Positions 44,283 to 53,967 are shown, counted from the first letter of the stretch. The stretch: 64,000 bases of DNA from Lachnospiraceae bacterium (GCA_017620345.1 JAFZQP010000045.1:8301-72300); one strand, 5' to 3'. Notes: a model not told the origin generated them from the sequence alone. Program-made: numbers and translations.

Positions 44283-46208
44283 CTATCCCATAAGAATAAA
44301 TCTTATGAGTTCCTTCTTCTCCATGGGCATACAGTAATAGTATCCCTGCAGATAGTTACAGTTAAGTTTCAAAAGACGCCCTTCCGTCTCCTCATTCTCT
44401 ACTCCGACTGCGACAGCATCGATACCAAGATCTTCGATCATGCGAAGGCTTCCCTCGAATATGGCAGAGTTGTCATCACGCAGACCTTCTCTTACAAAGG
44501 AACGGTCAAGCTTGATACCCGAAAGCGGCATCTTCGCGATCCTTTCAACCTCAAATATCCCGGCTCCGAAATCATCCATAAAGATGTGAAATCCGACCTG
44601 GGACAACGCATTGATATTATCCTGCATCTTCTCGAACATCTCTTCATTCTCGACATCCGTTATGTTAAAACATATATTTTTCGGCATAACATTGTAATTC
44701 CGAAGAGTCGACAGCAATACCGTAACAAGTTCACTCCACATGCACTGTACCGGCGAGAGGTTGACCTCTATGAATTCAAATCCCAGCAGGAGAAAATCCG
44801 GCATCGATATGAACCGGCACACCTCTTCTATAACAAATGTCGTTATGGCATGTATCGAATGGATCTTCTCCGCTTCGCTTATGAGAAGGTCAGGACTGAT
44901 CTGTCCGAAATCCGGATCGTTAAGCCGCAAAAACGCTTCCGCCCTGACAAACCTTTTATCCTTAACTGAGAATACAGGCTGAAAATGGAGTTGGAACAGT
45001 TTATCCGAAAATGCCCTGTCGATCACCTTTGATATATCGCGCCGCAGTTCAAACCTCTTCTTGTCAAAGAGTTTCTCGGCATAACGGAGTTCTCCGCTGT
45101 ATACTTCCGCCTCCAGCCTTCCGTCAAAGGCGACCAGAAAATCCGGATCATCTATATCCTCCGGGCAGGCGATAAAGCATACATTGTTCATGACTCTTAC
45201 CATCATCTCGCCTACAGCGACTTCCTGTGTCATTATCGCATTGATGCCCTGAGATATAGGCAGCATATTATCCCTGTATCGTTCATCGACTATAACTGCG
45301 AATCTCCCGCCGCCAAGGTAATACAGGTCAGCGTCCACCCTGTCAGCCGACGCCCATTTTTCAAGCCTTCCCGCTATTTCCTGTATGATCTGCTGTACAC
45401 TGAAAAACCCGAGCATCTCGATAAGGGAATGGTAGTTTGTCATTACCGACAAAGTCACTCCTATCGGAGCCCTGATCGTTTTGTATTTATTGAGATCCTG
45501 AACATATGCGTTCATGGAAAACAGACCTGTCGAGCCGTGCATCCTCTCCTCCGGAGACTGTATCCCAAGCACCATTACGAGAAAGGAGACCGTAGAAAAG
45601 AACATCTGAACACAATACTGCGGCCGCAGTGCCTGGAGCACGCTTGCAGCCACGTTGATAAAAAAGACCATGAACACGCTGATCAGCTTCCTGCTGCCGA
45701 ACAGATCCCTGTATTTGATCACCTGACTGTAGCCGACGATGATATACATGTACGAAAGTGCATACAGCACATAAAAAGCCGCACCTCTTGCGTACAGACC
45801 GTTCTCATCTATATAATAAACCAGCTTTGTAAAGGGATTGACAACAAAAATAAGCGCTGTCACAAGAACTATGGGAGTGTTGTAAGAAAATGCCAGAAGT
45901 TTTCTTTCTCTGATCTTGTACCATATCCCTATCATCGCGAAGAGATATCCGCAGAATATCACGGAGAACATTGAAGTTCCCCACAGACAGAAAGCATTGG
46001 CAACATACTTCGCCGTAATATATCCGGGCCCGAGCTTCTCAAAAGTCTGGGCCCCGATATCGGCTATCGTTGTCAGTATTATGTCGCTGATAAGCACAAG
46101 GGCCCATCTGTTAACACGGCCTCTTGTCATCCTTCGGACCACGAGGGATATAACTATCAGTGTCTCTACGATAAGAGCGCAATAATCAAAAACAAGAGAA
46201 TTAATCAA
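44283..46208 (-). CDS. Membrane EAL-domain protein, probably catalytically inactive
   Basis: A 641-residue paralogue of 42339-44273 with membrane segments in the first 225 residues, a GGDEF-fold segment reading GGGRF, and an EAL-like barrel. The catalytic set is incomplete: EAL reads EAF, the LEITE glutamate reads FNITD, and EGVE reads VGVE; DDFGAG and IKLDR remain. I expect c-di-GMP binding or regulation, not hydrolysis. The start is a TTG at 46208 overlapping the telA stop, with AAGGA about 11 bases upstream. Confidence 0.88.
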   Translation of the reverse strand: MINSLVFDYCALIVETLIVISLVVRRMTRGRVNRWALVLISDIILTTIADIGAQTFEKLGPGYITAKYVANAFCLWGTSMFSVIFCGYLFAMIGIWYKIRERKLLAFSYNTPIVLVTALIFVVNPFTKLVYYIDENGLYARGAAFYVLYALSYMYIIVGYSQVIKYRDLFGSRKLISVFMVFFINVAASVLQALRPQYCVQMFFSTVSFLVMVLGIQSPEERMHGSTGLFSMNAYVQDLNKYKTIRAPIGVTLSVMTNYHSLIEMLGFFSVQQIIQEIAGRLEKWASADRVDADLYYLGGGRFAVIVDERYRDNMLPISQGINAIMTQEVAVGEMMVRVMNNVCFIACPEDIDDPDFLVAFDGRLEAEVYSGELRYAEKLFDKKRFELRRDISKVIDRAFSDKLFQLHFQPVFSVKDKRFVRAEAFLRLNDPDFGQISPDLLISEAEKIHSIHAITTFVIEEVCRFISMPDFLLLGFEFIEVNLSPVQCMWSELVTVLLSTLRNYNVMPKNICFNITDVENEEMFEKMQDNINALSQVGFHIFMDDFGAGIFEVERIAKMPLSGIKLDRSFVREGLRDDNSAIFEGSLRMIEDLGIDAVAVGVENEETEGRLLKLNCNYLQGYYYCMPMEKKELIRFILMG

Positions 46209-47334
46209 CTTTCAGGCTTTCCTTGCTGATCTCCAGGATCTTGTCCTTCATTTCGGTCTCAATACGCATTAGTTCGGTCTCAGCCGCCCGTCTCTTTTCG
46301 CGGCCTTCTGCCTGTATCTGCATGACTTCATCAAAAGTCTCAATGAGCATCTGATTGGTGGTCGTAAGTGTCTCTATGTCCACTATTCCCCTCTCGCTTT
46401 CCTTTGCGGACTCTATCGATGCCATCTTAAGCGCTTCCGCATTCTTCTTGAGAAGTTCGTTAGTCATATCCGTGACTTCTCTCTGTGCCTTTGCGGCATC
46501 AGCCGAATGATCGAGCCCTATCGCGATCACCATCTGGCTCTTCCAGAGAGGGATGGTATTGACGAGAGTCGACTGAATCTTCTCTGCCATGATCGTATCG
46601 TTGCTCTGGATCAGACGGATCTGCGGAGCCATCTGCATCGAAATGTTACGTGTAAGTTCAAGATCGTATATCTTCTTTTCGAAGCGCTCGATCATCGAAG
46701 CATAGTCCCTTGCCGCCTGGGAGTCCTCCTGGAGTCCCGTTTCCTCAGCCTTTGCAAGAAGACGCGGCAGCTCAACGGTCTTGGCTTCCTCGAGTTTTTT
46801 CTTGCCGGCAATTATATAGAGGCTAAGCTGTTTGAAATAGTCAAGATTCTCATCATACATCTTATCAAGCATGGCAACATCCTTAAGAAGCACCTGCTGA
46901 TGTCCTTCCATGGCCTTGCATATCTTATTGACATTGACTTCCGCCTTGTCATATTTTGCCTTGAGCGAAGTGATCTGGTTCGATCCCTTCTTAAACAGTC
47001 CGAGGAATCCCCCCTTCTGTTCTTCCACGGAGAATCCCTTAAGTTCTGTAACGACTCCGGTCAGCATGGATCCTATCTCGCCCATATCCTTTGTCTTGAC
47101 GCTTTTGAGCGCTCCCTCCGAAAACTCGGCAACGTTCTTCTGTGCTGCTGCTCCGTACTGCAGCACAAGCTGGGAATCCTTTATATCGATCGCCTGCATA
47201 TACTGCTCAACCTTTGCCTGATCCTCCGGCGACAGATCCTCCTCCTTTGTCTCGACTATAGCCGTGCTCTCCGGTGCCTCCATAAGATCAAGGTCAAGTT
47301 CCTTTGCGTCAATTGCGTCAATTACTTCACTCAT
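46201..47334 (-). CDS. telA: TelA-family toxic anion resistance protein
   Basis: A 377-residue, highly helical cytoplasmic protein with TelA family blocks: FKKGSNQITSLKAKYDKAEVNVNKI, LRLIQ-type MAPQIRLIQSNDTIMAEKIQ, and TIPLWKSQMVIAIGL. TelA proteins are linked to tellurite and cell-envelope stress and normally occur beside xpaC, as here. The second ATG (47334) is preferred, being seven bases from AGGAG; it overlaps the xpaC stop. Confidence 0.92.
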   Translation of the reverse strand: MSEVIDAIDAKELDLDLMEAPESTAIVETKEEDLSPEDQAKVEQYMQAIDIKDSQLVLQYGAAAQKNVAEFSEGALKSVKTKDMGEIGSMLTGVVTELKGFSVEEQKGGFLGLFKKGSNQITSLKAKYDKAEVNVNKICKAMEGHQQVLLKDVAMLDKMYDENLDYFKQLSLYIIAGKKKLEEAKTVELPRLLAKAEETGLQEDSQAARDYASMIERFEKKIYDLELTRNISMQMAPQIRLIQSNDTIMAEKIQSTLVNTIPLWKSQMVIAIGLDHSADAAKAQREVTDMTNELLKKNAEALKMASIESAKESERGIVDIETLTTTNQMLIETFDEVMQIQAEGREKRRAAETELMRIETEMKDKILEISKESLKVD

Positions 47335-48659
47335 CATTGTTCTCCTTTCATATTGTCCTCCGGTCCGTTTGACAGACCCTTTTGTGCAAGTATCGTCTGC
47401 AGTACCTGCGCATCGGTAGTCACATCAAGAACGGAATCCTTGAACAGTTTATTAAGCAGTCTGCCCAAAGCGGCGTTGATCGTATCGAGCGTTTTTTCTA
47501 TATCCTTTTTGGCCGATATGATCTGCTCCCCCGGCTCACTGACTCTGTCATATTCCCTGTATGCCCTCACAAGTTTCTCTGAAGTGGGCAGATAATAATC
47601 CATAAGTTCGTGTATGCGCGACATCTGATCCGGATGCTCCCTGACACCGACAAATATCTCACGAAGAAGTCCCTCGAGCCTGTCAAGTTTGGCGGATATC
47701 TCGACTCCCGGAATGTCGCGGTTCAGTTCGTTAAATCTCCTGATATAATCCTGTCCGTCGCGTATCATCCTGGACAGCTCTGCGGATTCTTCCGGCGACA
47801 ATGTGGGGAATTCCTGCTCATCCTCGCTACGAGCTGTAGTATCTATCACTCCGGAACTTCGGTCGCCTGCCGCAAGTTCAAGGTAATGTCCGAACACCTC
47901 ATCGGTCAGTATGAACGTCGTCTCCTTCTGATCCAGGTGTCCCTGCGGGAAAAATCCCGCCTGCAGAAGCTTTCTGAGTTCGCGTACGACCTTCTTCTCT
48001 GTCTTGTTAAGAAGGAGCGAAAGCGTTCTGATATCTATATACTGCCTTTTTCCTATCACCTCAACATAGCGTGCTGCTATCTTCGACAGTTTCTGCTGTG
48101 CTATGCCTCTTGCCAGAACAACACCGAAACCTGCCATAAAAGCAAGCGAAAAGAATATCCCTGTTCCGGTTACCGTGCCGGCGATGATACCCGCAAGAAG
48201 TCCGGATACGGAATATGCTGCGGTGATACCCAGACCGATACCTCCTACAAGACACCTCGCCACGGATGATGCGGCTCCGACATCGGTATAGGGAAATGCA
48301 AGTTCAGTAGAGCTTACGGCAGCCGGCCGCCTTTTCCGGTTTCTTCTGGCCTGCCTTGCCGCTTCGCGCTCTCTGCGCTCTTTTTCCATTTCTTCCCTGA
48401 CGCGCTGACGTTCCTGTTTAAGCGCCCTTTGGCGCTCGGCCGTATGTGTCTTTCCGGAAAAATCTTCATTCCTTGACGATAAAGGAACTCCCCCGCTCCC
48501 TCCCATGGCCTCGTTCATTTTGTCACCGACGCCGTCAAGGAAGTTGTCGACACTTCTGACTATCACGTCATTGAGTACCGACCAGTCGTTATTCTCTATA
48601 CCTTCGGAAAAAGCCCTTTCAAAGTCTTTCCCGATCCTGTTATCCTTCTTATCGGACAT
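47334..48659 (-). CDS. XpaC-like membrane protein (TelA partner)
   Basis: A 441-residue protein with a charged coiled-coil N-terminus (KQERQRVREEMEKERREREAARQARR region, about 80-110), two membrane segments (about 130-185), and a helical C-terminal domain resembling the 5-bromo-4-chloroindolyl phosphate hydrolysis protein XpaC. Adjacent and coupled to telA, the normal family context. Biochemical role is not established. Confidence 0.85.
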   Translation of the reverse strand: MSDKKDNRIGKDFERAFSEGIENNDWSVLNDVIVRSVDNFLDGVGDKMNEAMGGSGGVPLSSRNEDFSGKTHTAERQRALKQERQRVREEMEKERREREAARQARRNRKRRPAAVSSTELAFPYTDVGAASSVARCLVGGIGLGITAAYSVSGLLAGIIAGTVTGTGIFFSLAFMAGFGVVLARGIAQQKLSKIAARYVEVIGKRQYIDIRTLSLLLNKTEKKVVRELRKLLQAGFFPQGHLDQKETTFILTDEVFGHYLELAAGDRSSGVIDTTARSEDEQEFPTLSPEESAELSRMIRDGQDYIRRFNELNRDIPGVEISAKLDRLEGLLREIFVGVREHPDQMSRIHELMDYYLPTSEKLVRAYREYDRVSEPGEQIISAKKDIEKTLDTINAALGRLLNKLFKDSVLDVTTDAQVLQTILAQKGLSNGPEDNMKGEQ

Positions 48660-48663
48660 TTGA

Positions 48664-50091
48664 TCAATTACCCTTCCGTCCGTGTGTAAGCTCCGGCTTC
48701 ATATCATCCGTCTCATCTTCCGGTATGACATCCTCTTCATCAAACACATATCTGATCCGGTCGCTGCCGCTGTTATAAGCTATGAGCCTGCCATCCCCTG
48801 CCATATAGAACATATCCACGGATCCGTCGCGGCGGATTATAAATCCCCTGTAATCGAGTGCAGGCGTTACTTCCTCATCCGTCATTCCTGCGTACAGTTC
48901 CTCTATATGGGCTGTCAGTTCGGCATCGGTAGTATCCATGATGGCCAGCGCATCACTTGGTTCAAGCGCACGCGTCTTCTTCTTGTCATAGCCGTAACAG
49001 CGTATATCGGGGTCCGATGTGTCCGCCGGATATGTTGCAAAAGTCGTTGCCACCTGAACATAATCATCCGTCGTTAACGGATAAGAGCATATCAGATGCC
49101 ATGACCCATCATCCAAAGGTGTATTTGCATACTCCAGTATCTCATGAGATATGCTCGCATTAAGCTCGTCCACTCCGGGAACATGTTCCTTGAACGAGCC
49201 GAAATACAACACTTCTTCAACATCCGCATATTTCGGATCTTCCTTATCATACGAATCATATCCGTACACCTGCATGACCGTCGTAAGATAAGGCATACCG
49301 TCTATCCTGTCCGAAGTCGCCCGGTCTCCCGGGCGGGAATCGGTTATCTCAAAATCAAAAAGTGCCCCCGTTGTCGTATCTCTTGTATTGGCCCTCATCG
49401 TATAAATGAAACTGACCATCTCCTCGCCTGTAACGGAATCGACAAGTGCAACTTTCATCTCCATCGATCCGTCGGAATACTGCGTCGCACTGACTACCTG
49501 CGGTTCGCTTGTTCCCCGGTCTCCTGACGTGAACTGATACTTAAGATCAGTGGTTATCCTTATATGCGCATCAGTATTCTCATCGCCAAAGGCACTTTCC
49601 GCGATCTGAGGTATCTCGGTAAGTTTTCCGAACATCGAGTAAATTATGTTGCTTACGGTTCTGGGATCGGCAATATAAGTTGTGCCCGCACGGCTTATAT
49701 CTATTTTCTCATCGTCACAGTTGTCGATATACAGATGGACACAGTGCCATACAAATTCATTGTTCTTGAAATCATATGCGCTCTGCATTTCAACACACGC
49801 CATGTTTATCGCATCACACAGTCCGACCATCCGCATAACGTTATCAGGCAGGGAATCTACATCAAGCTGCGTGGAAGTCTTGACCGGAATATCATTCGTT
49901 AATGCTTCTTCTGTCTCGGCATCAGTGTCTTCATCACCGCCTTCAACATCGTCAACGAGGATATCTCCGTCGGTAAGTGCGTCCACCTGGCCGAAACTGC
50001 TCTTTTCCACCCGCTCTTCTTTGCAGGCGCACAGTATAAATGCGCTTATCAGCACTACCGATATTATGATTTTACGACTGTTTCGTCCCAT
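48664..50091 (-). CDS. Putative lipoprotein of unknown function
   Basis: A 475-residue exported protein. The start ATG 50091 gives MGRNSRKIIISVVLISAFILCAC, a lipoprotein signal with lipobox LCAC, followed by an acidic linker (about 30-60) and a large mixed domain without a recognised motif. Upstream in-frame starts to 50139 would add residues before the signal peptide, and GGGGA precedes 50091. It is first in the xpaC-telA-EAL-EAL run, so it may be the envelope component of that system. Confidence 0.75.
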   Translation of the reverse strand: MGRNSRKIIISVVLISAFILCACKEERVEKSSFGQVDALTDGDILVDDVEGGDEDTDAETEEALTNDIPVKTSTQLDVDSLPDNVMRMVGLCDAINMACVEMQSAYDFKNNEFVWHCVHLYIDNCDDEKIDISRAGTTYIADPRTVSNIIYSMFGKLTEIPQIAESAFGDENTDAHIRITTDLKYQFTSGDRGTSEPQVVSATQYSDGSMEMKVALVDSVTGEEMVSFIYTMRANTRDTTTGALFDFEITDSRPGDRATSDRIDGMPYLTTVMQVYGYDSYDKEDPKYADVEEVLYFGSFKEHVPGVDELNASISHEILEYANTPLDDGSWHLICSYPLTTDDYVQVATTFATYPADTSDPDIRCYGYDKKKTRALEPSDALAIMDTTDAELTAHIEELYAGMTDEEVTPALDYRGFIIRRDGSVDMFYMAGDGRLIAYNSGSDRIRYVFDEEDVIPEDETDDMKPELTHGRKGN

Positions 50092-50163
50092 TTTTATCCC
50101 CGGATCCGTGATCTGAACATACATAGTATATTCTATCATAATTTGGTTTTTTGTAAATATTTA

Positions 50164-50184
50164 AGGGGCGATGCGATCGCCCCT
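50164..50184 (-). terminator. Terminator hairpin after the hydrogenase-GGDEF-EAL gene
   Basis: AGGGGCGAT (50164-50172) and ATCGCCCCT (50176-50184) form a GC-rich 9-bp stem with a 3-base loop, 19 bases after the stop codon at 50204. The trailing sequence is TTAAATATTT, only partly T-rich, so termination may be incomplete. Confidence 0.65.
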
Positions 50185-50203
50185 GTTTTACTGATTTTAT
50201 CTG

Positions 50204-52771
50204 CTATAAAAGCTTTATGAATTCATCCTCCGGCATCGGTCTTGCATAGTAATATCCCTGTATTACCCTGCACCCCATATCCGTCAGCATATCGGCCTGT
50301 TCCTTCGTCTCCACTCCCTCGGCTACTATCTCACATCCTAGTTCCTTTGTCATGTTTACAACGTGTGATATGATGATCTTTCCTTTATCCTTGTTCTCCT
50401 CTCCACGCAGGAATCCCATATCGAGCTTAACGATATCTATCGGTGCATCCTTCAGAAGGTTAAGAGACGAATAGCCGCTTCCGAAGTCGTCCATATTGAC
50501 TTTGAATCCCATATCCCTGATCTTCTGGAGTCTTCCGAATACCTCGTTATTATCACCCACGCATGCACTCTCCGTTATCTCAAACTGGATATACTCGCAT
50601 GCGGTCGGATAATGCCTTGCGATGGATTCGATAGCGGATACGGCACTGTCATCATTCAGGCTGATCCTCGATATATTGACAGAAACCGGGACGGCTGACT
50701 TTCCGTGGTCCAGCCATCCTGTCACAGTCCTGAAGGAGTTCTCCCAGACGTATCTGTCAAGTTCTGTTATGAACCCGTTCTTCTCGAATACAGGGATAAA
50801 AACACCGGGGCTGACAATGGAACCGTCTTCTCTGATCCATCTTGACAGCGCTTCTGCGCCGACCATTTTCTGTGAAGTATGATCATACTTAGGCTGGAGA
50901 TACAGAACAAACTCTCCGTTCTCTTTCGCTTTCTTCATCTTTTGCGTGACTTCGGCTTCCTCATACATGCTCTTCGACATCTCTTCGGTGTAGATCATGT
51001 ATGTATTCCTGCTCCTGTCCCGTGTCGTTCTGAAAGCGTATGTGGCATACAGTATCGCACGCCCTATTGTTATCGACATATCATTGATCTCAAACAGACC
51101 GAACTTCATAGAAAGAGGGAAATCCATGCCCATATGTGAAATGGATAACTGTGTATCCTCTTTGAACTTGGCAAGATTTTCCTGAGTATTTTCAAATATA
51201 CAGGCAAACACACCCGCACCGAGTCTTGCACACAGCCCTCTCTTATCCGAGAACTCCGCCAGTGTCTTGGCTATATAGCCGATCACAAGATCGCCGCCGG
51301 TATTACTGTACAGGTCGTTAATTCCTCCGAGTCCGTTTATATCTCCGACAACAAGCATGTACCTGGTACCCGGATGAACAGCGACAAGCGTGGATGCAAG
51401 CTTATGGAATCCTCTCTGGTTGGGAAGTCCGGTCAGCGAGTCTATCTCCAGCTGATTCTTCATCTCATCATTGAGATAATGAACGCATTCCTCGATCCTT
51501 GAATAACCGTTTGCAATGGCGCATGCCATCTCATAACAGTTCGTGTATCCGCAGGCCTGACAGTTAAGATTCCTCTTAACATCCGTAGTCTTATGCATTG
51601 ATTCGAATATCTCATCAACAACATTTTCCGGAACCGAGCATCTCTGGTGATAATCTTCTTCACCTTCCCATTCAAAATCAAACGGTTTGAGATCAACGAA
51701 CTTGTTTTCCAATTTTTCAAAGCGTTCATCCGGAGACAGCTCTCCGTCGTCAAGTCCCTGCACAGCCTTGCTGTATTTGCCGATATAACCTTCAACGGCT
51801 TCCGATGCTCCCAACGATACGTTTCCTATGGCAGGGCCGTCGATACATCCTGTATTGCACAGTTCAACCGTTACCATCGTCGGATGACTGGTATCCTCAA
51901 GCATGCGGAGATTATTAAGAAAGCCCCGGATCTTGGCATCGATCCCGGTACGTGATTTGAACAAAAGTCTCGGGGACAGGAATCTGGATACAACATGAGA
52001 GAACGCATCATTCTCACATATTATCGAACCTATGCTGTTTAGTTCCTCATCAAATCCGGAGTCAAATACCGAGATATCCCTGTCGCCTATCTGATCGAAA
52101 AGCGCCGAAAAACCTATGAGGTAATTGATGTTCCGTCCTGTATTGTATGAACTGAATTCATCGTATATCGCGGTACACGGGGACAGAAGTGCGAATCTTC
52201 CCTTAACTTCTTTGTACTTGCGGTAATATATCGCCGCACATACATTCGGCAGCTGTACCGGTATGAACTTGTTTATCGCTCCCGGTGCATAACGGGATAC
52301 GTAGTTGGAAAACCCGGGACACGTGTGTGCGAAAAACCTGTCACATGTACCGTCTTCACCGATATTGTTCCTCAGATATCTTATATGATAATAGAGGCTG
52401 ATCTCTCCTCCTATCGAAGCGTCAAATATACCCTTTATCCCAAGGGAACGAAGATACCCGAATACCTGCCTGGCCTTCTTTTCGCCATACGCAACGACAA
52501 ACGTCGGATCGACTATGACGTTTACTTCCGCGCCTCTCTTCATGTCATGCAGCATCTCTTCAAGACTGTCCTGGTACTGTCTTGCACCGTGTACGCACTC
52601 TTTTATACATCTGCCGCAATGTATGCAGTTCTTGTCGGATACATCTATACTGATCCTGCCCTCATCGTTGGCGGTCACATTTGCGCCGATGGCGGGGCAG
52701 ACATGAACGCAGCGGTTGCAGGCCACGCATTTATCGTTTGTATAGATCATTCCGTCATTGTATCTTCTCAT
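50204..52771 (-). CDS. Ferredoxin/[FeFe]-hydrogenase-like sensor fused to GGDEF and EAL domains
   Basis: An 855-residue soluble fusion. Residues 15-59 bind two [4Fe-4S] clusters (two CxxCxxCxxxC sets). Residues about 75-320 resemble an [FeFe]-hydrogenase large subunit keeping the H-cluster cysteines Cys151 (HTCPG), Cys199 (SPC), Cys305 and Cys309, but with Thr150 where catalytic enzymes have the proton-relay Cys. Cys404/407/412/429 form a further Fe-S module. A GGDEF domain with GAGVF (inactive) and a complete EAL domain (AEALSRW, EITES, DDFGSGYSS, VKLD, AEGVET) follow. I infer a redox or H2-responsive c-di-GMP phosphodiesterase. ATG 52771 follows the FIST stop by 13 bases; TTG 52798 is less likely. 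Confidence 0.88.
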   Translation of the reverse strand: MRRYNDGMIYTNDKCVACNRCVHVCPAIGANVTANDEGRISIDVSDKNCIHCGRCIKECVHGARQYQDSLEEMLHDMKRGAEVNVIVDPTFVVAYGEKKARQVFGYLRSLGIKGIFDASIGGEISLYYHIRYLRNNIGEDGTCDRFFAHTCPGFSNYVSRYAPGAINKFIPVQLPNVCAAIYYRKYKEVKGRFALLSPCTAIYDEFSSYNTGRNINYLIGFSALFDQIGDRDISVFDSGFDEELNSIGSIICENDAFSHVVSRFLSPRLLFKSRTGIDAKIRGFLNNLRMLEDTSHPTMVTVELCNTGCIDGPAIGNVSLGASEAVEGYIGKYSKAVQGLDDGELSPDERFEKLENKFVDLKPFDFEWEGEEDYHQRCSVPENVVDEIFESMHKTTDVKRNLNCQACGYTNCYEMACAIANGYSRIEECVHYLNDEMKNQLEIDSLTGLPNQRGFHKLASTLVAVHPGTRYMLVVGDINGLGGINDLYSNTGGDLVIGYIAKTLAEFSDKRGLCARLGAGVFACIFENTQENLAKFKEDTQLSISHMGMDFPLSMKFGLFEINDMSITIGRAILYATYAFRTTRDRSRNTYMIYTEEMSKSMYEEAEVTQKMKKAKENGEFVLYLQPKYDHTSQKMVGAEALSRWIREDGSIVSPGVFIPVFEKNGFITELDRYVWENSFRTVTGWLDHGKSAVPVSVNISRISLNDDSAVSAIESIARHYPTACEYIQFEITESACVGDNNEVFGRLQKIRDMGFKVNMDDFGSGYSSLNLLKDAPIDIVKLDMGFLRGEENKDKGKIIISHVVNMTKELGCEIVAEGVETKEQADMLTDMGCRVIQGYYYARPMPEDEFIKLL

Positions 52772-52784
52772 ATCACTGTCCGTA

Positions 52785-53909
52785 TCATTCAAAAACAAGG
52801 ATGAGCATTGTCTGGTTCAGGTGTCTGTATGAATGCTGTTCTCCGAATCCCGATACGCCTATATAGTCATCATAAAATGATGCCAGCGTCCTGTTGTAAT
52901 CCCCCATCTTATCATGCTCCACAAAATACTTCGTCCGGAGATAGCAGTTGATGACAAAACAGAACGACGGCTCGGGTATCAGCTCACGAACTCTCTGATC
53001 CGTCTGCTTCCATACATCTTCTACCGGATCGATCGGATCGAGCAGAACGACTCTTGTCTGATTATATATCCTCGAGAAGAACTTCATGCTGCCGTCCGCA
53101 AATTGTTCTCTTACAGCTATTATGCCAAGATCATCTTTTTCCAGCCTTCCCATAGGATGGAAAAAAGTGTGTGCCGCAAGTTCATCCTCGGGAACCGCAA
53201 GTGCATTTGCCACCGCTGATGTGGCAGTCTTGTGATCGAATTCATATACTTTTCTGGCATCACAGTCAACATCAGTTGCAACAAAGAAATGTTCCGTCAT
53301 CTTGAACATATTCTCTTTGATGATCCCGATCCTGCCTGTTTCATTATGGATCATGGCAAAAACGCAGGCGTCCATATACACTATCCCGTTGAGCGAAACA
53401 GCCGATGGTCTGTCGGGATTCTCAGCCGCTGCTGCGGTACATCCGCACAGCTGTATCGGCGAATCCTGCATGATATCGTGGAAGGTGTCCATTATTATCT
53501 CTTCACAGCTGTCAACGGACGCATTGAATTCAAGGCACACCGTGTTCTCATGTTCTATAGCGGCAAGTGCCTGGGTTATCGAATCACATGATCTTGAAGG
53601 ATATCTTGAAACCTCAAAAAGAACGCCTGTCGATACGGATATACCGCCTGTTACGGCAAGCACCGACAGTCCGTTCCTTATAACTCCCTTCGGTGAATAT
53701 AAAACGTTTGAAGTCATCCCGATGACTGTGGCATCCGGGAAAGAATTGGATAACATACGGGCATACCAGCCGAAGTTGGCATTATCCGAACAGAATATCA
53801 CAAGAGAAGGAACTATGGGTTCTCCGTCTTCCTTAAGTTGTTCCAGTATCTGAGGAAAGACTTTGCTGCCTATCTTCTCCTCAGCCTGTGCAACATAGCA
53901 CCTCTTCAT
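52785..53909 (-). CDS. FIST-domain sensory protein
   Basis: A 374-residue protein with FIST N (about 1-215; SLVIFCSDNAN, TVIGMTSN, GCTAAAAENP) and FIST C (about 220-374) domains. FIST domains are predicted small-ligand sensors often beside signalling output proteins. Here the partner is the hydrogenase-like GGDEF/EAL protein directly downstream. GGAGG lies four bases before the ATG, and a consensus extended -10 promoter sits just upstream, so this is the first gene of a two-gene transcript. Confidence 0.9.
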   Translation of the reverse strand: MKRCYVAQAEEKIGSKVFPQILEQLKEDGEPIVPSLVIFCSDNANFGWYARMLSNSFPDATVIGMTSNVLYSPKGVIRNGLSVLAVTGGISVSTGVLFEVSRYPSRSCDSITQALAAIEHENTVCLEFNASVDSCEEIIMDTFHDIMQDSPIQLCGCTAAAAENPDRPSAVSLNGIVYMDACVFAMIHNETGRIGIIKENMFKMTEHFFVATDVDCDARKVYEFDHKTATSAVANALAVPEDELAAHTFFHPMGRLEKDDLGIIAVREQFADGSMKFFSRIYNQTRVVLLDPIDPVEDVWKQTDQRVRELIPEPSFCFVINCYLRTKYFVEHDKMGDYNRTLASFYDDYIGVSGFGEQHSYRHLNQTMLILVFE

Positions 53910-53939
53910 AAAGCCTCCGTTACACGCCCCCTGTGTATC

Positions 53940-53967
53940 ATTATATCACAAATATCACAGTTTTGAA
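53940..53967 (-). promoter_or_regulatory. Promoter of the FIST/hydrogenase-like operon
   Basis: Minus-strand TTCAAA (53962-53967), 16-base spacer, perfect TATAAT (53940-53945) with TG one base upstream (extended -10). The -35 overlaps the 3' end of the DUF2298 gene. Start near 53933, leader about 24 bases. Confidence 0.65.

Noticed and set aside
46507..47595. 362-codon plus-strand frame opposite telA and xpaC
   Set aside because: Leucine/cysteine-rich shadow of the telA helices; no ribosome site.
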